Positions 46,471 to 55,849 of a DNA stretch of 62,037 nucleotides are shown here, piece by piece (positions within the stretch are counted from its first letter, which is position 1; the number at the start of each line of letters is the position of its first letter). Where the stretch lies: IMG/VR virus record IMGVR_UViG_3300021475_000012, positions 1 to 62,037 of that record; one strand, 5' to 3'. Made by a program: the position numbers and the translations under genes. A model generated the notes under the pieces. That model did no database searches and had not been told where the DNA came from. It saw nothing but the letters and a program-made list of their open reading frames with translations. This DNA is from a virus.

Positions 46471-49400
46471 ACCACATTGAGAATCAGACCACCGCAGACA
46501 TAAGCCGTTCTTCCATCACCAGTGAGGAAGGTACGCACGGTTCCCTGAGCCAAGCCAGGGCCATACCCTCCCGGCGGAACAGGGGAGCCGCTTGCGGCTG
46601 TTTGCGGCCAGCCAACGGAGATACTGCTAATCCCAAAGTCATTCCCGAATATGTGATCGGTACACTGCACACCCTGTGTCCAGATCTGACCGGCGCTAAT
46701 CACGGTCTTGCTACCGATATGCATCGAGCCGTCATTCGCATTTAAGCCGATAGTGAGAATAGTAGGGGCAATACCGCCCCGCCCCACAAGTAGCGTGGTT
46801 GGAGATAGTTCAGAGCCAACAGCCCCACTGTAGATCGAGATCACCGTGGACCCAAGGTGGGTGATATTCGATCCGCCGCCACTCGATACCTCAACGCCGC
46901 TGGTTGAGTTAGAGATGTTGACGATGTTCCCGCCGCTGGTCGTAACGCTCAGCGAGGTGCCGGTGATCGAGCCACCGCTGATCGACGGGGAGTTCAGGCT
47001 TCCGTTGGTGATCTGCACAGAGCCTGCGGTGATCAGCACCTGACTAGTGTTATTGCTGATATTGATCGTTGTTGGGGTGATTACAACGCTGGCGGCACCA
47101 CCGTTAGAAACTGTAATGCCATTAGTAGCATCAAGCAGAATCTGGGAGACGTTGTTCAGCTGCAGCTGGAGTTGGCTTGGGGTGATCACCATCTTATTAG
47201 TGCCATGGGAGAGGGTGACCCCAGCGGTACTCATGTTCAACACGTTGCTGTTGCTGCCATCCACAAAGGCCAGCGCGTTGCTGTTGATGGTGACGCTGTT
47301 GGGGCCGTTGACGAATGTCAGCGCCGTAGCAGTGACGGTGAAGTAGGGGTGAGTGGTGTCTCCCTGGACCGTCCAGATGGTAAGCCCCGTTGAAGCCAGG
47401 AGGACTTGAGGACCGGTCCCTCCAGAGAAGAAGGAGAGACCACCGCTCTGGAATACGGCATAGGGGTGAGCGGTGAGTCCAGCAGTGCCGGTGGAGGGAT
47501 CGCTCTGCCCGAATAGGTAGATGCCGGTTGGGTTCTGCGCGGGGTCAGAGCCAGAGGTTGCAGCTTTCAGATAGATGACCGGCTCCCCTGGCCCGCGAGT
47601 GAGCACTACGTCTCCCGCGAATACGCTCGTGCCATAGGTGACTTTGTTGATGCCAAGACTGACGATCTTAGGGTCTACCACTGAGCCCGCAGCCAAGGCA
47701 TCGTTGCTTACAGTGATCGCAGCTGCAGCCATGTTATTGGCATGGACTACTTGGTCTCCCAGATAGATGTTGCTGATCTCTCCAGGTCCAATCGTCAGAG
47801 GCTGGCCGTTGCCGCCGGTAAGGGGCAGGGTGATCGTCGCTGGGTTGGCCGCTTTCATATTGAGCGCGGCACTGGGAGACTGAGGAATTAGGATGAAGTG
47901 ATCCGCGCCCCCCGGCCAACACTGCGTCTCCAGGGTGTAAGTGCCAGCACCGCCGGAGCCCGAAGAGTCGGTGCCCAAACGCGACACGTTATAGATCAGG
48001 AAACGAAACTCGCGATAGATGTTGGGAGTGCCATCCGGGTTCTCTGTGGGAGGGATGTCCCAGGTGGCAGGGCTATGGCCGTACTTCTGTAAGAGCGCGG
48101 TCTGATCCCGCGCCAGACCGGGAAGCTGCGTAATCTCGTCATGCACCCGCCCCAAAAATTGGCCGGTGGGGTCTGTGTTAGCGCCTTCCGGGTCGGGAGC
48201 AGGATGCCAGACGCCACTTACCGTTGCGCCCTTTTGAACCGTGATCAAAGTGAACCAGAGGTTGGGATCGACCGACACGGGCGGCGGCACCCACTGCAGC
48301 ATGTAATACTCCCAGTGCCAGATGCCGGGATCGTACAGGCTGTAGTCGATGATGTCGTTGGTGGCTGGGTTATTGACAAACTGCGCACCCGTGGTGCCGG
48401 TGGGAGAACAGGGGCCCACCGGGGGCACCGTGAAATGCACCGTGGCATAGATGGTGGGGTCGATGCCGCTAGAGATCTTGCCCGCGCCGCAGTAGCAGAT
48501 CCAGTTGCCCTCGCCGGTATTCATCGGCACCCAGACATCGCCGCTCTCGCGGGTGCCGTCAGTGCCCAGGTTGGAGTCCCCGATGCGGATTACCTGCCCT
48601 GCTGCGGTCAGGCTGTACCAGCCCTGCCAGACTGGCGTCTGCTTGCCGTAGTACAACCAGATGGTCACGGTGCGCGGGCTGGAGTAATCGTGGTCGATGA
48701 CGGGGATGATACCCACCGTGGTGTGCAGGCCTTGCTTGATGTCCTGATAGCGGGGACCAACCTCAGAAGCCGTCACCGACAGAACGTTAAAGGCGTCCCC
48801 TGGGTCAATGGGGGTGAACGGCGGAATGGTGATCGGAACGTCGTAGTGGTTGGCCAGGGTGGGGTTGCCGTTGAAAGCCACCATCTGGAGCGTGTTGGTG
48901 GTGGTGTTCGTAAAGTCCCCGGCACCTTGCGAGTTACGGTTGGCTACATAGAAACGGAAGCGAATATAGGCGAGACCGGAAATGTAGGTAACGGGAAGAT
49001 CGTGCAGCGTGTGACTGCCCCCGGTGATCTGCGTGCCGCCATAAGGCTGTTCGGGAACGATGGAAACATTGGCTGCGTTGAAATTCTCCACCGTGACGCG
49101 GACAAAGAAGTAGTCGCCAATGACCGGATCGGTGTAGGTCAGGCCGGGGATGATGCCGTACTGGGAGAAGCCGTCTGCGGAGATGACGTTGTATTGGGAG
49201 CCGATGGTAGCGGTGATCCCGGTGCTGGCGAGGGGCGTACTCAGGCCCAGCACCTGGAAGGGAGTCGAGCGGATTGCGCCAGGATACAGGGTGTTCAACT
49301 GGCTATCGGGGAACGGGGCGGGGTTGCCGCCCAGACTGCCTGCTACCGCCGCCACCATCCAGTTGCCGGTCTGCGCGGGGGCCAGCTGGTCCAGCTTCAA

Positions 49401-49781
49401 GGTCTGACCCACGGTGAGCATGCGTTGGGAACCATTCCAGGTCCAGCTTCCGCCGCCGTCCTGGGAGACCAGGAGGGTGACGCTCTGCGGCACCGGAACG
49501 ATAGGGACGACGCCAAGCGTCATGTGGACCAGCCGGTCCTGGTTCCCGGCATAGCGGGTGCCTATCTCCCCTGCCGAAGTGAAGCCGGTAACCGGCCCCG
49601 TCACATCGGTGCCGCCGCCCCCGCCGCCACCACCACCTCCACCTCCCCCACTCGCCGCCGTACCGTTCTCGCTGGCCGCGAGATAGTCGTAGGCTTTGCG
49701 GATGGCCTGGATCAGCGACACCGGCAGAGTCCGGTCCTCGTTGATCTTCACGCCATCGAGTTGGGGATAGATGATGCTCAT
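46467..49781 (-). CDS. Very long beta-rich tail/fibre protein
   Basis: A 1104-residue protein. A helical head-binding-type start (MSIIYPQLDGVKINEDRTLP), then a run of 13 Gly (residues ~45-57) as a flexible hinge, several Ig-like/beta-sandwich stretches, and a C-terminal shaft of short repeats (NGITVSNGGAASVVITPTTI, NSNALAFVDGSNSNVLNMST). Repeats of V(T/N)xSNG and xxITPxxL give fibre-like triple beta-helix rhythm. Probably a fibre or tail-side protein joined to the hub. Confidence 0.66.
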   Translation of the reverse strand: MSIIYPQLDGVKINEDRTLPVSLIQAIRKAYDYLAASENGTAASGGGGGGGGGGGGGTDVTGPVTGFTSAGEIGTRYAGNQDRLVHMTLGVVPIVPVPQSVTLLVSQDGGGSWTWNGSQRMLTVGQTLKLDQLAPAQTGNWMVAAVAGSLGGNPAPFPDSQLNTLYPGAIRSTPFQVLGLSTPLASTGITATIGSQYNVISADGFSQYGIIPGLTYTDPVIGDYFFVRVTVENFNAANVSIVPEQPYGGTQITGGSHTLHDLPVTYISGLAYIRFRFYVANRNSQGAGDFTNTTTNTLQMVAFNGNPTLANHYDVPITIPPFTPIDPGDAFNVLSVTASEVGPRYQDIKQGLHTTVGIIPVIDHDYSSPRTVTIWLYYGKQTPVWQGWYSLTAAGQVIRIGDSNLGTDGTRESGDVWVPMNTGEGNWICYCGAGKISSGIDPTIYATVHFTVPPVGPCSPTGTTGAQFVNNPATNDIIDYSLYDPGIWHWEYYMLQWVPPPVSVDPNLWFTLITVQKGATVSGVWHPAPDPEGANTDPTGQFLGRVHDEITQLPGLARDQTALLQKYGHSPATWDIPPTENPDGTPNIYREFRFLIYNVSRLGTDSSGSGGAGTYTLETQCWPGGADHFILIPQSPSAALNMKAANPATITLPLTGGNGQPLTIGPGEISNIYLGDQVVHANNMAAAAITVSNDALAAGSVVDPKIVSLGINKVTYGTSVFAGDVVLTRGPGEPVIYLKAATSGSDPAQNPTGIYLFGQSDPSTGTAGLTAHPYAVFQSGGLSFFSGGTGPQVLLASTGLTIWTVQGDTTHPYFTVTATALTFVNGPNSVTINSNALAFVDGSNSNVLNMSTAGVTLSHGTNKMVITPSQLQLQLNNVSQILLDATNGITVSNGGAASVVITPTTINISNNTSQVLITAGSVQITNGSLNSPSISGGSITGTSLSVTTSGGNIVNISNSTSGVEVSSGGGSNITHLGSTVISIYSGAVGSELSPTTLLVGRGGIAPTILTIGLNANDGSMHIGSKTVISAGQIWTQGVQCTDHIFGNDFGISSISVGWPQTAASGSPVPPGGYGPGLAQGTVRTFLTGDGRTAYVCGGLILNVV

Positions 49782-52700
49782 CTAGATCCTGGCTCCCACC
49801 ATGCGCGACTCAGCGCCGAATGGCGTATGCGAAGTGAAGGCAGAGGGGTAGTTGCCCTTGTCAGTCCAGTTCTTACAGCGCACTTCGCAGTCCTTCAGGA
49901 AGAGGCGGATGCCGCCGGTCGAGGTGATCGAGTAAGACTTCCACTTGGACTTCTGCGGGTTGAGCAGTAAGTAGGCTCGAGTATAGACGCCGTTCGACAC
50001 CGGCAAGACATAAGTGATGCTCCCGTATTCAGTGGTCACGGTAAAGTTAGGAGCGTCCGCGGAACCTATGTAGGCTATATAGCAGTCGAAGAGGTAGTTA
50101 TACCCAGGTAAGTCATGGTCGGTGGGCTGGGTGGTGTAAGTGGTAACCAGTTCGGGCTCCGGCTCCCAGACCCACTTGACCTCGTCGTAGAAGACACTGC
50201 AGGGAGTGCGCGGGGTCAGTTGCAGGTTGTGGCAGATGAAGGGAGTGGGGAAGCTGAAGGCCATGGTTGTCTTCTGACCGGCAGGGGTGGTGAAGGGGCC
50301 CACGGGGAAGGTGCCCACATCCGTAGTCAGATCGAACATCACCGATTGCCCGCCCGTGTCCATGGGGAAGACAACGCCCTGCATGAACTTCGCGCCCTGG
50401 TAACCGGCATCTGTCCAGGAGGAGGATTCGGTCTCTTTCTCCGGCCAGGGGTCCGCATCCCACTTGATCTCGCCGTACCAGACGCGGGCTGAAGTGCGCG
50501 GCTGGATGCGGAACTGGTGGATCACCAAGGGGACCGGGAAGCTGCAATAGACTGACGTCTTCACTGAAATAGCAGTGGTAAAGGGACCGAAGGGCACCGC
50601 TTGCCCCGTATCGGTATATAAGTCGAACATCACCGGCTGGCCGTTGGTCTCGATGGGAAGCGTAATCCCCCGGATGTACTTAGCGGAGGGGGTGCCGTTG
50701 TCTAGCCAGCCTGAGGACTCCACCTCTAACTCAGGCCACTCATCGGCGTCCCACTTGATCTCCTGCTCCCAGATGCGGCACTGGGCCCTGGGCGTGATCT
50801 GGCACTCGTGGAAAATCAGGGGGACGGTGAAGCCGCAATAGACAGAGGTCTTCACAGCGGCTGTGGTAGTGAAGGGCCCGAAGACGATGTCCGCGCCGGT
50901 ATCGGTGTGGAGATCGAACAGGACCGCCACGCCACCGGTATCCACGGGGATAGTGATGCCGCGAACAAACTTAGCTGAGATCGTACCGGCGGTATACCAG
51001 GGGCTGCGCCCCGTGCTGAACTCCGGCCAGGGTTCGAAGTCCCACTTGATCTCGCTATACCAGAAGCGGGCGGGTTGCTCACTGCGCAGCTGGAACTCAT
51101 GCGCGATGATCGGCGGAACGGGGTTCACCGGGAAGACATTCTTACTCAGCGAGTCGGTGCTCAAAGGAGCGAAGTTCACAGACTGGGTATTGCCGGTGCC
51201 ATCTGTGGGTTGCTGGTCATACAGGATAGACATCGTCACCGGATTGCCGTTGGTCTCAATGGGCAATTCGAAGCCGCGCAAGTATTTGGCACCGCTGGTG
51301 CCCAGGTTCTCCACGGGGCCGTAGAGGATGGCGCTTTCCGGCCACTCTTCGCCATCCCATTTGATCTCCTCGTACCAGACGCGGCAGGGGCTGGAAGGGA
51401 CCAGCTTCAGCTGATGCGCCAAGATAGGCGGGCTGAAAGAGTATTGGGCGGCGCTCTTGATAGTAAGAGATTGGGGAGAGACTGGGGCGGTGACATAGAC
51501 GTTCTCAGTGCCATCGGCGTTGTAGTAGCAGGCGAAGCCCAGCGCAGGAGCGGCGGGCCCTGAGACCGGCACGGTGAAGGCGCGGATGTACTTGGGCTTG
51601 GTGGTGCCCAGGTCGAGCCAGCTGCTCTCGATAGCAGTTAGATCAGGCCACTTCTCCCAAACCCACCGAATGCTAAATAACTCCCAGGTGTTGGCGTCTG
51701 TGGGCTGCAGCTGCATCTCTGAGCCCACGGCGGGGGTGATTGCAAAAGGCAGTTCCTGCTGGCCATTGGCGGTGACTGAGAGAGTGGCGACGACTGTGTC
51801 GTCGAGCAGGACGTTGACGACGCGGGGGGAGTTGAAGGTGTTCGCCTCGATGCACAAGCCGCGCAGATACTTGGCTCCCAGGTAGCCGTCATCGGTCTTA
51901 TCAGTGGCCAGAAGAGTGGTGATAATCGGCTTGGGAACATAGGTGTACTCGTACTGGTATAAGACGGCGGTTGCGTTTCCGGCGCTTACCCACTCGATGT
52001 CGAAGCCCCAGCTGGTGGAGAGAATCCCCAGCCCGTTCGGTTCGGTGGAATAGATCGCCTGGGTACGGTTGATGGCACCCAGGTTCTGCGAGGTCAGGCT
52101 ACTGCCGGAGATGTCGATCCAGGGGGTAACGCGGATACCGCTCAGGATGCTTCCGGCGGCGGCATCGATCATGTAGTCGCCATAGAGCTTGCGCACGCGG
52201 GGATCGCCCAGGTCGTCCTGGCGGGTGATCAGCCTGCAGTCCATTCCGGCCCCGGCGTCGTCGAAGGTGGGGTTGCGGTAATTCATCAGGTCGGTCCCCA
52301 CGCCGATGAGCAGGTTGTTCCCCGCGATCTCGATGCCGTGGCAGACGGGTGTCATTGAGACCCCTGAAGTGGCACTGGCGTATTGGTCGATACTGACCCA
52401 GCCGTTGGCCTGCTTGGAGTCGAAGACCAGGGTGTTATAGACGTTGCTGCTCAGGTCGTTACTCAGGCAGACATAGTCGTAGAACAACTCCCCCATGAAC
52501 CAGCAGAGCCGGTGGTAGCGCATCTGGTTGGAACTGGAGTAATCGGGCGGGTTGACGGGACGCGAGGGCGGCTCCGCGATCATCGGGAACAGCGTCGAGA
52601 CGGGGACTCCAGGCTGGTCATCGTGGGGGAAGAAGGGGTAGAGGTCACGGTCGGTCAGGGAGACCAGACCGGCGGAAGTGGACCAGTCGTAGATGCCGTC

Positions 52701-54287
52701 CTTGCCTACCCAGGTAATGCTCTGGTCTGCGGGATTGCCAGTGCTCTGGACGGTGAGAGAGTATTCGGCCCAGAGACCCTTGCCGCCGGGGACCTCCTGC
52801 ACGGTGAACTGACCGGCAACTGAGGAGGGGTAGATGCGGAACATGCGCTCTGTCGAGAAGACAAAGGGGGTGCCGTCATAGACACAGCCACCGCGCAGGG
52901 GCTCTGAGGGGCTGGTAACGATCAACGAGTTGGGAAGGTCGGTGGAGTCCGGGTCGTTGCCGTTGGTCCAGTAGAGAGTGCCGGAATCGGCATGGGTGCC
53001 ACCACAACCGAAGATGTAAGCGCCGCCCGTGCCGCCCGTGCCATAGGGGCCCCACATGTGAGGCAAGGCGGCTCCGGCTTTCAGGGTGCCCGTCGCCGTG
53101 GCCCAGGGGTAATACTGGGAACTCACCAGGAAAGCACTGACATCCTCAGTGATCTCTAGCTCCGTAGGGCTGATTACCTGATAGATCGTATAGGCTTGGT
53201 TGTCGATGGAGATCAGACTGCCGGGGAGCCAGTTGACATCGAACTGATCATTCGCACTGGTCAGGACCCAGGTACCATTTGCCTGCTTAAAGATCTGGTC
53301 CGGGGATACGCTATAGACCGCGTTCACCTGGACCACAAAGGGCCGGAGCAGGTTGGGACGGGCCACGCCGGTTATCGGGTCGAGCACGCTGGGGGGCCGG
53401 GGAGCGGTGGCGATCTGCGCGTCCGGGAGGTTGTCGTAGAAGAGCGTGTTGCCGGGGCCGTTCACCGTACCCACATAGCGATAGTCGAAGATCGTGCCGC
53501 CCCAGCGGTAGATATCGATCAGGATGTTAAAGTCCGGGTTTCCGGTCTGCGGGTCGATGGGAGTAGAGGGAGCCTGCACCACACCGACACCGTGCGTGGT
53601 GCCGTCCAGGACCAGTCCGGGAGTGGCCAGGGAGACGCGGGTCAGGGCCGATGGGTTGCTCTTCGCGCCGGTCCACTTGTTGCGATAGGCGAAGGCCCAC
53701 TGGTAGGAGCCCACCAGGGGGCCGGGATCGCCGGGGGTGGGGATTGTAGTGTTGATTGGCGGGGTGATGCCCTGGGTGATGGCCCGCGCCATGTGCGCCG
53801 TGGTGTCGCCGGGGTAATAGCCTATCGAGAAGTTGAGGTTGGCGTCTCCCACATACTTCCACCCGATGTTGGTTCCCACCGGGGCCATATCCACAAAGGA
53901 AACGGGGTTGCCGGAGAGCACGTTGTTGGTCGAGACCGGAATACGGATCGGGTTCAAGCTGGTGTTGAGCAGATCGGCTGGCGTGGCTCCCACATAGAAC
54001 TGGTTGAAGGTTCCGCCCTCGTTGACTCCCAGGGTGTAGACCTTGGTGAAACCGACTAAGTCAGTGTTGGAGTTGTTGAGGACCGCAATCGAATGGATGA
54101 AGCGGCGTCCCCCTCCAGCGAGATTGGCGAAATCGGCAAGGCCGGGACGGGTCTCTATGGTTTCCTGCTGGGTGATGCGGACATTCTTCGCATAGAGAAC
54201 CTGCCCGTCCGGGATGGTGTCGATGGTGCGGTTCCACTGCATGCCCTTGTGTGTGAAACGGGATGGCTTCCTCTGGAATTCCGGCAT
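49782..54287 (-). CDS. Giant tail hub/nozzle protein with tandem C-terminal repeats
   Basis: A 1501-residue protein. The start (VRITQQETIETRPGLADFAN) and beta-propeller-like first ~600 residues resemble P22 gp10-type or T7 gp12-type hub proteins in podoviruses. From residue ~785 to ~1395 there are six to seven repeats of ~95-115 residues, each with AKYIRGITLPIETNG, a D.G strand, and closing EIKWDADEWPE. The final domain has Cys and Arg-rich ends. The longest gene of the phage, so probably a large six-fold tail ring. Both the fold and role are inferred. Confidence 0.7.
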   Translation of the reverse strand: MPEFQRKPSRFTHKGMQWNRTIDTIPDGQVLYAKNVRITQQETIETRPGLADFANLAGGGRRFIHSIAVLNNSNTDLVGFTKVYTLGVNEGGTFNQFYVGATPADLLNTSLNPIRIPVSTNNVLSGNPVSFVDMAPVGTNIGWKYVGDANLNFSIGYYPGDTTAHMARAITQGITPPINTTIPTPGDPGPLVGSYQWAFAYRNKWTGAKSNPSALTRVSLATPGLVLDGTTHGVGVVQAPSTPIDPQTGNPDFNILIDIYRWGGTIFDYRYVGTVNGPGNTLFYDNLPDAQIATAPRPPSVLDPITGVARPNLLRPFVVQVNAVYSVSPDQIFKQANGTWVLTSANDQFDVNWLPGSLISIDNQAYTIYQVISPTELEITEDVSAFLVSSQYYPWATATGTLKAGAALPHMWGPYGTGGTGGAYIFGCGGTHADSGTLYWTNGNDPDSTDLPNSLIVTSPSEPLRGGCVYDGTPFVFSTERMFRIYPSSVAGQFTVQEVPGGKGLWAEYSLTVQSTGNPADQSITWVGKDGIYDWSTSAGLVSLTDRDLYPFFPHDDQPGVPVSTLFPMIAEPPSRPVNPPDYSSSNQMRYHRLCWFMGELFYDYVCLSNDLSSNVYNTLVFDSKQANGWVSIDQYASATSGVSMTPVCHGIEIAGNNLLIGVGTDLMNYRNPTFDDAGAGMDCRLITRQDDLGDPRVRKLYGDYMIDAAAGSILSGIRVTPWIDISGSSLTSQNLGAINRTQAIYSTEPNGLGILSTSWGFDIEWVSAGNATAVLYQYEYTYVPKPIITTLLATDKTDDGYLGAKYLRGLCIEANTFNSPRVVNVLLDDTVVATLSVTANGQQELPFAITPAVGSEMQLQPTDANTWELFSIRWVWEKWPDLTAIESSWLDLGTTKPKYIRAFTVPVSGPAAPALGFACYYNADGTENVYVTAPVSPQSLTIKSAAQYSFSPPILAHQLKLVPSSPCRVWYEEIKWDGEEWPESAILYGPVENLGTSGAKYLRGFELPIETNGNPVTMSILYDQQPTDGTGNTQSVNFAPLSTDSLSKNVFPVNPVPPIIAHEFQLRSEQPARFWYSEIKWDFEPWPEFSTGRSPWYTAGTISAKFVRGITIPVDTGGVAVLFDLHTDTGADIVFGPFTTTAAVKTSVYCGFTVPLIFHECQITPRAQCRIWEQEIKWDADEWPELEVESSGWLDNGTPSAKYIRGITLPIETNGQPVMFDLYTDTGQAVPFGPFTTAISVKTSVYCSFPVPLVIHQFRIQPRTSARVWYGEIKWDADPWPEKETESSSWTDAGYQGAKFMQGVVFPMDTGGQSVMFDLTTDVGTFPVGPFTTPAGQKTTMAFSFPTPFICHNLQLTPRTPCSVFYDEVKWVWEPEPELVTTYTTQPTDHDLPGYNYLFDCYIAYIGSADAPNFTVTTEYGSITYVLPVSNGVYTRAYLLLNPQKSKWKSYSITSTGGIRLFLKDCEVRCKNWTDKGNYPSAFTSHTPFGAESRMVGARI
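50110..51930 (-). repeat. Array of ~300-bp coding repeats in the hub gene
   Basis: Successive copies each encode one ~95-115-residue beta module ending E(I/V)KWD..(P/E)WPE: SIRWVWEKWPD, EEIKWDGEEWPE, SEIKWDFEPWPE, QEIKWDADEWPE, GEIKWDADPWPE, DEVKWVWEPEPE. Similarity is high enough for unequal recombination, most visibly between the 4th and 5th. Confidence 0.78.
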
Positions 54288-54289
54288 GC

Positions 54290-55588
54290 TTATGCGGCAG
54301 GGGCTTCCTGCTCCTCCTTCTGGGACTGGCTGAACAGCGGAGTTAGGTAGCGGGCCTTGTAAGTGATCAGCTTGCTGCGCTGGGTCGCGCCTTTCAGGAA
54401 GTTGTCCAGGAGGGGCATGGACTGGACAAACTCGACGCCACCGACTTTGATCTGCAAGACGTGCCTGCAGTAGTCGAAGATGTAGGGCATCTCTTCGGGG
54501 CCTAGCTGGATGAAGTCGCCGGGAAGGTGGGGGATGGGCGCGGACTGCACCAGATCGCAGGTAATCGTGTAAGCGCTGTTGGGCACCTTGTAGAAGGCTA
54601 AGAGGTCGTAAGCGCAGGCCGCGATCTGCGGGATGCCCGTAGCCGTCTGCCAGTAGGGCTTGTGCGAGTCCAGGCTGGCCAAGGTGTCCAAAGGCATCAG
54701 CTTGTTGCTCACACGCACCTGGATCACTGAGCGGTGCAGGACGGCCAGATCCAGGAGAGAGCTATAGCGCTCCTCGCAATACTTGCTGCGGATCGGATCG
54801 AAGCCCTGCGAGTTGGTGCAGAGCACATCGTTCAACGCGCCATACTTCAGAGCGCACACCAGTTCATCGGGGACCAGGAAGGGGGTAGCGGCGGCTACGC
54901 TCAGCTGCAGAGTCTGGGCATAGGTGAGATGGATGCTACCCGCAGCGATGGGAGGGGGAATCACGTTCATGGTCCCCGGCATGGCTTCCACCTGGGAGTA
55001 GCCGTAGGGCTTGGCCGGGGTCAGGTTCCAGTTGGGCCGGTAAGACTGGGCCGCGAAACTATCGGTGCGGCGCAGGGGCGTAATCTTGCCCGTGGCTGTA
55101 TCGATCCAGGCGGCGCGGGCGATCAACGCCACCGACTGGGAAAGGGTCACTTGATTGGCCGGGGGCACGGGACCGGGGATCACGGCGAAGGTCAGGGGGA
55201 TGCGCGAGTCGATGACAAACTCGTTGCGGCGGCGGGATAGGGAATTGGTGATCTGGCCGATGGTGAACTGATCGGTCATGCCGGTGCCCGCCACGCCGCT
55301 AGGGGGCTCCAGGAGGTGGTACTGCATCTCCTTGGTTAAGTCATCGAAAGTGTAAGTGCGGGCGCGGAGCGCAGGGAATTGCGCCGCGAGGTCGTAAAAG
55401 GGGGCTCCTGAGGAAGTGGTGAAGGTAGAGCGGATGGTCCAATAGCTGGTGATGGCTCCCCACAAAAGCATGGCCTCGTTGAGAGCCCTCACCAATTCAT
55501 CCTGGGCCCAATACACATGGTTCGGATCACTTAGGATCTGCGCTAGTTCCGCAGTGAAGCTCGACTGGGTGTATTGGGTGTACGGCAA
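54290..55588 (-). CDS. Head-tail connector/tail adaptor protein
   Basis: A 432-residue protein. SSFTAELAQILSDPNHVYWA, then DELVRALNEAMLLWGAITSY, a helical connector-type N-terminus. The middle is beta-rich, and PKPYGYSQVEAMPGTMNVIP leads to the C-terminus. The order (MCP, adaptors, hub) matches podovirus tails, where such proteins sit under the portal. Exact equivalent not determined. Confidence 0.62.
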   Translation of the reverse strand: MPYTQYTQSSFTAELAQILSDPNHVYWAQDELVRALNEAMLLWGAITSYWTIRSTFTTSSGAPFYDLAAQFPALRARTYTFDDLTKEMQYHLLEPPSGVAGTGMTDQFTIGQITNSLSRRRNEFVIDSRIPLTFAVIPGPVPPANQVTLSQSVALIARAAWIDTATGKITPLRRTDSFAAQSYRPNWNLTPAKPYGYSQVEAMPGTMNVIPPPIAAGSIHLTYAQTLQLSVAAATPFLVPDELVCALKYGALNDVLCTNSQGFDPIRSKYCEERYSSLLDLAVLHRSVIQVRVSNKLMPLDTLASLDSHKPYWQTATGIPQIAACAYDLLAFYKVPNSAYTITCDLVQSAPIPHLPGDFIQLGPEEMPYIFDYCRHVLQIKVGGVEFVQSMPLLDNFLKGATQRSKLITYKARYLTPLFSQSQKEEQEAPAA

Positions 55589-55596
55589 GTCATCCT

Positions 55597-55839
55597 CTAG
55601 TACTTACCGGGTTTGTTAGAGCCTTTGATGTCAATCTGCGTGTCCCAGTTGCCGTTCTCGCCGGGGCCAAAGATATCCGCGCCGCCCTCTCCAGTGGCGT
55701 TCTTGGTGATGCTCTTATAGGAGTGGGTCGAACCTCCGTTCTTGTCTCCCACGTTGGCACTGCACATCGGAGTGTCGATCTGGCCCACGGTGGTGCCGTC
55801 CTCTCCGGGTTCGCGTCCTTTCATCTTCTCGTCAGCCAT
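55597..55839 (-). CDS. Small Gly/Asp-rich protein
   Basis: The 80-residue protein MADEKMKGREPGEDGTTVGQ ... DIKGSNKPGKY is predicted disordered and polar. It has a good AAGGAGA site upstream. It sits between two connector genes; structural accessory or unknown. Confidence 0.55.
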   Translation of the reverse strand: MADEKMKGREPGEDGTTVGQIDTPMCSANVGDKNGGSTHSYKSITKNATGEGGADIFGPGENGNWDTQIDIKGSNKPGKY

Positions 55840-55849
55840 ATAAGTCTCC

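Noticed and set aside
48141-49970. 609-residue plus-strand ORF
   Set aside because: It is antisense to the 1104- and 1501-residue tail genes, with no ribosome site and a low-complexity shadow composition.
43871-54287. Diversity-generating retroelement acting on the fibre or hub repeats
   Set aside because: No reverse transcriptase gene or template repeat was found anywhere in the window.
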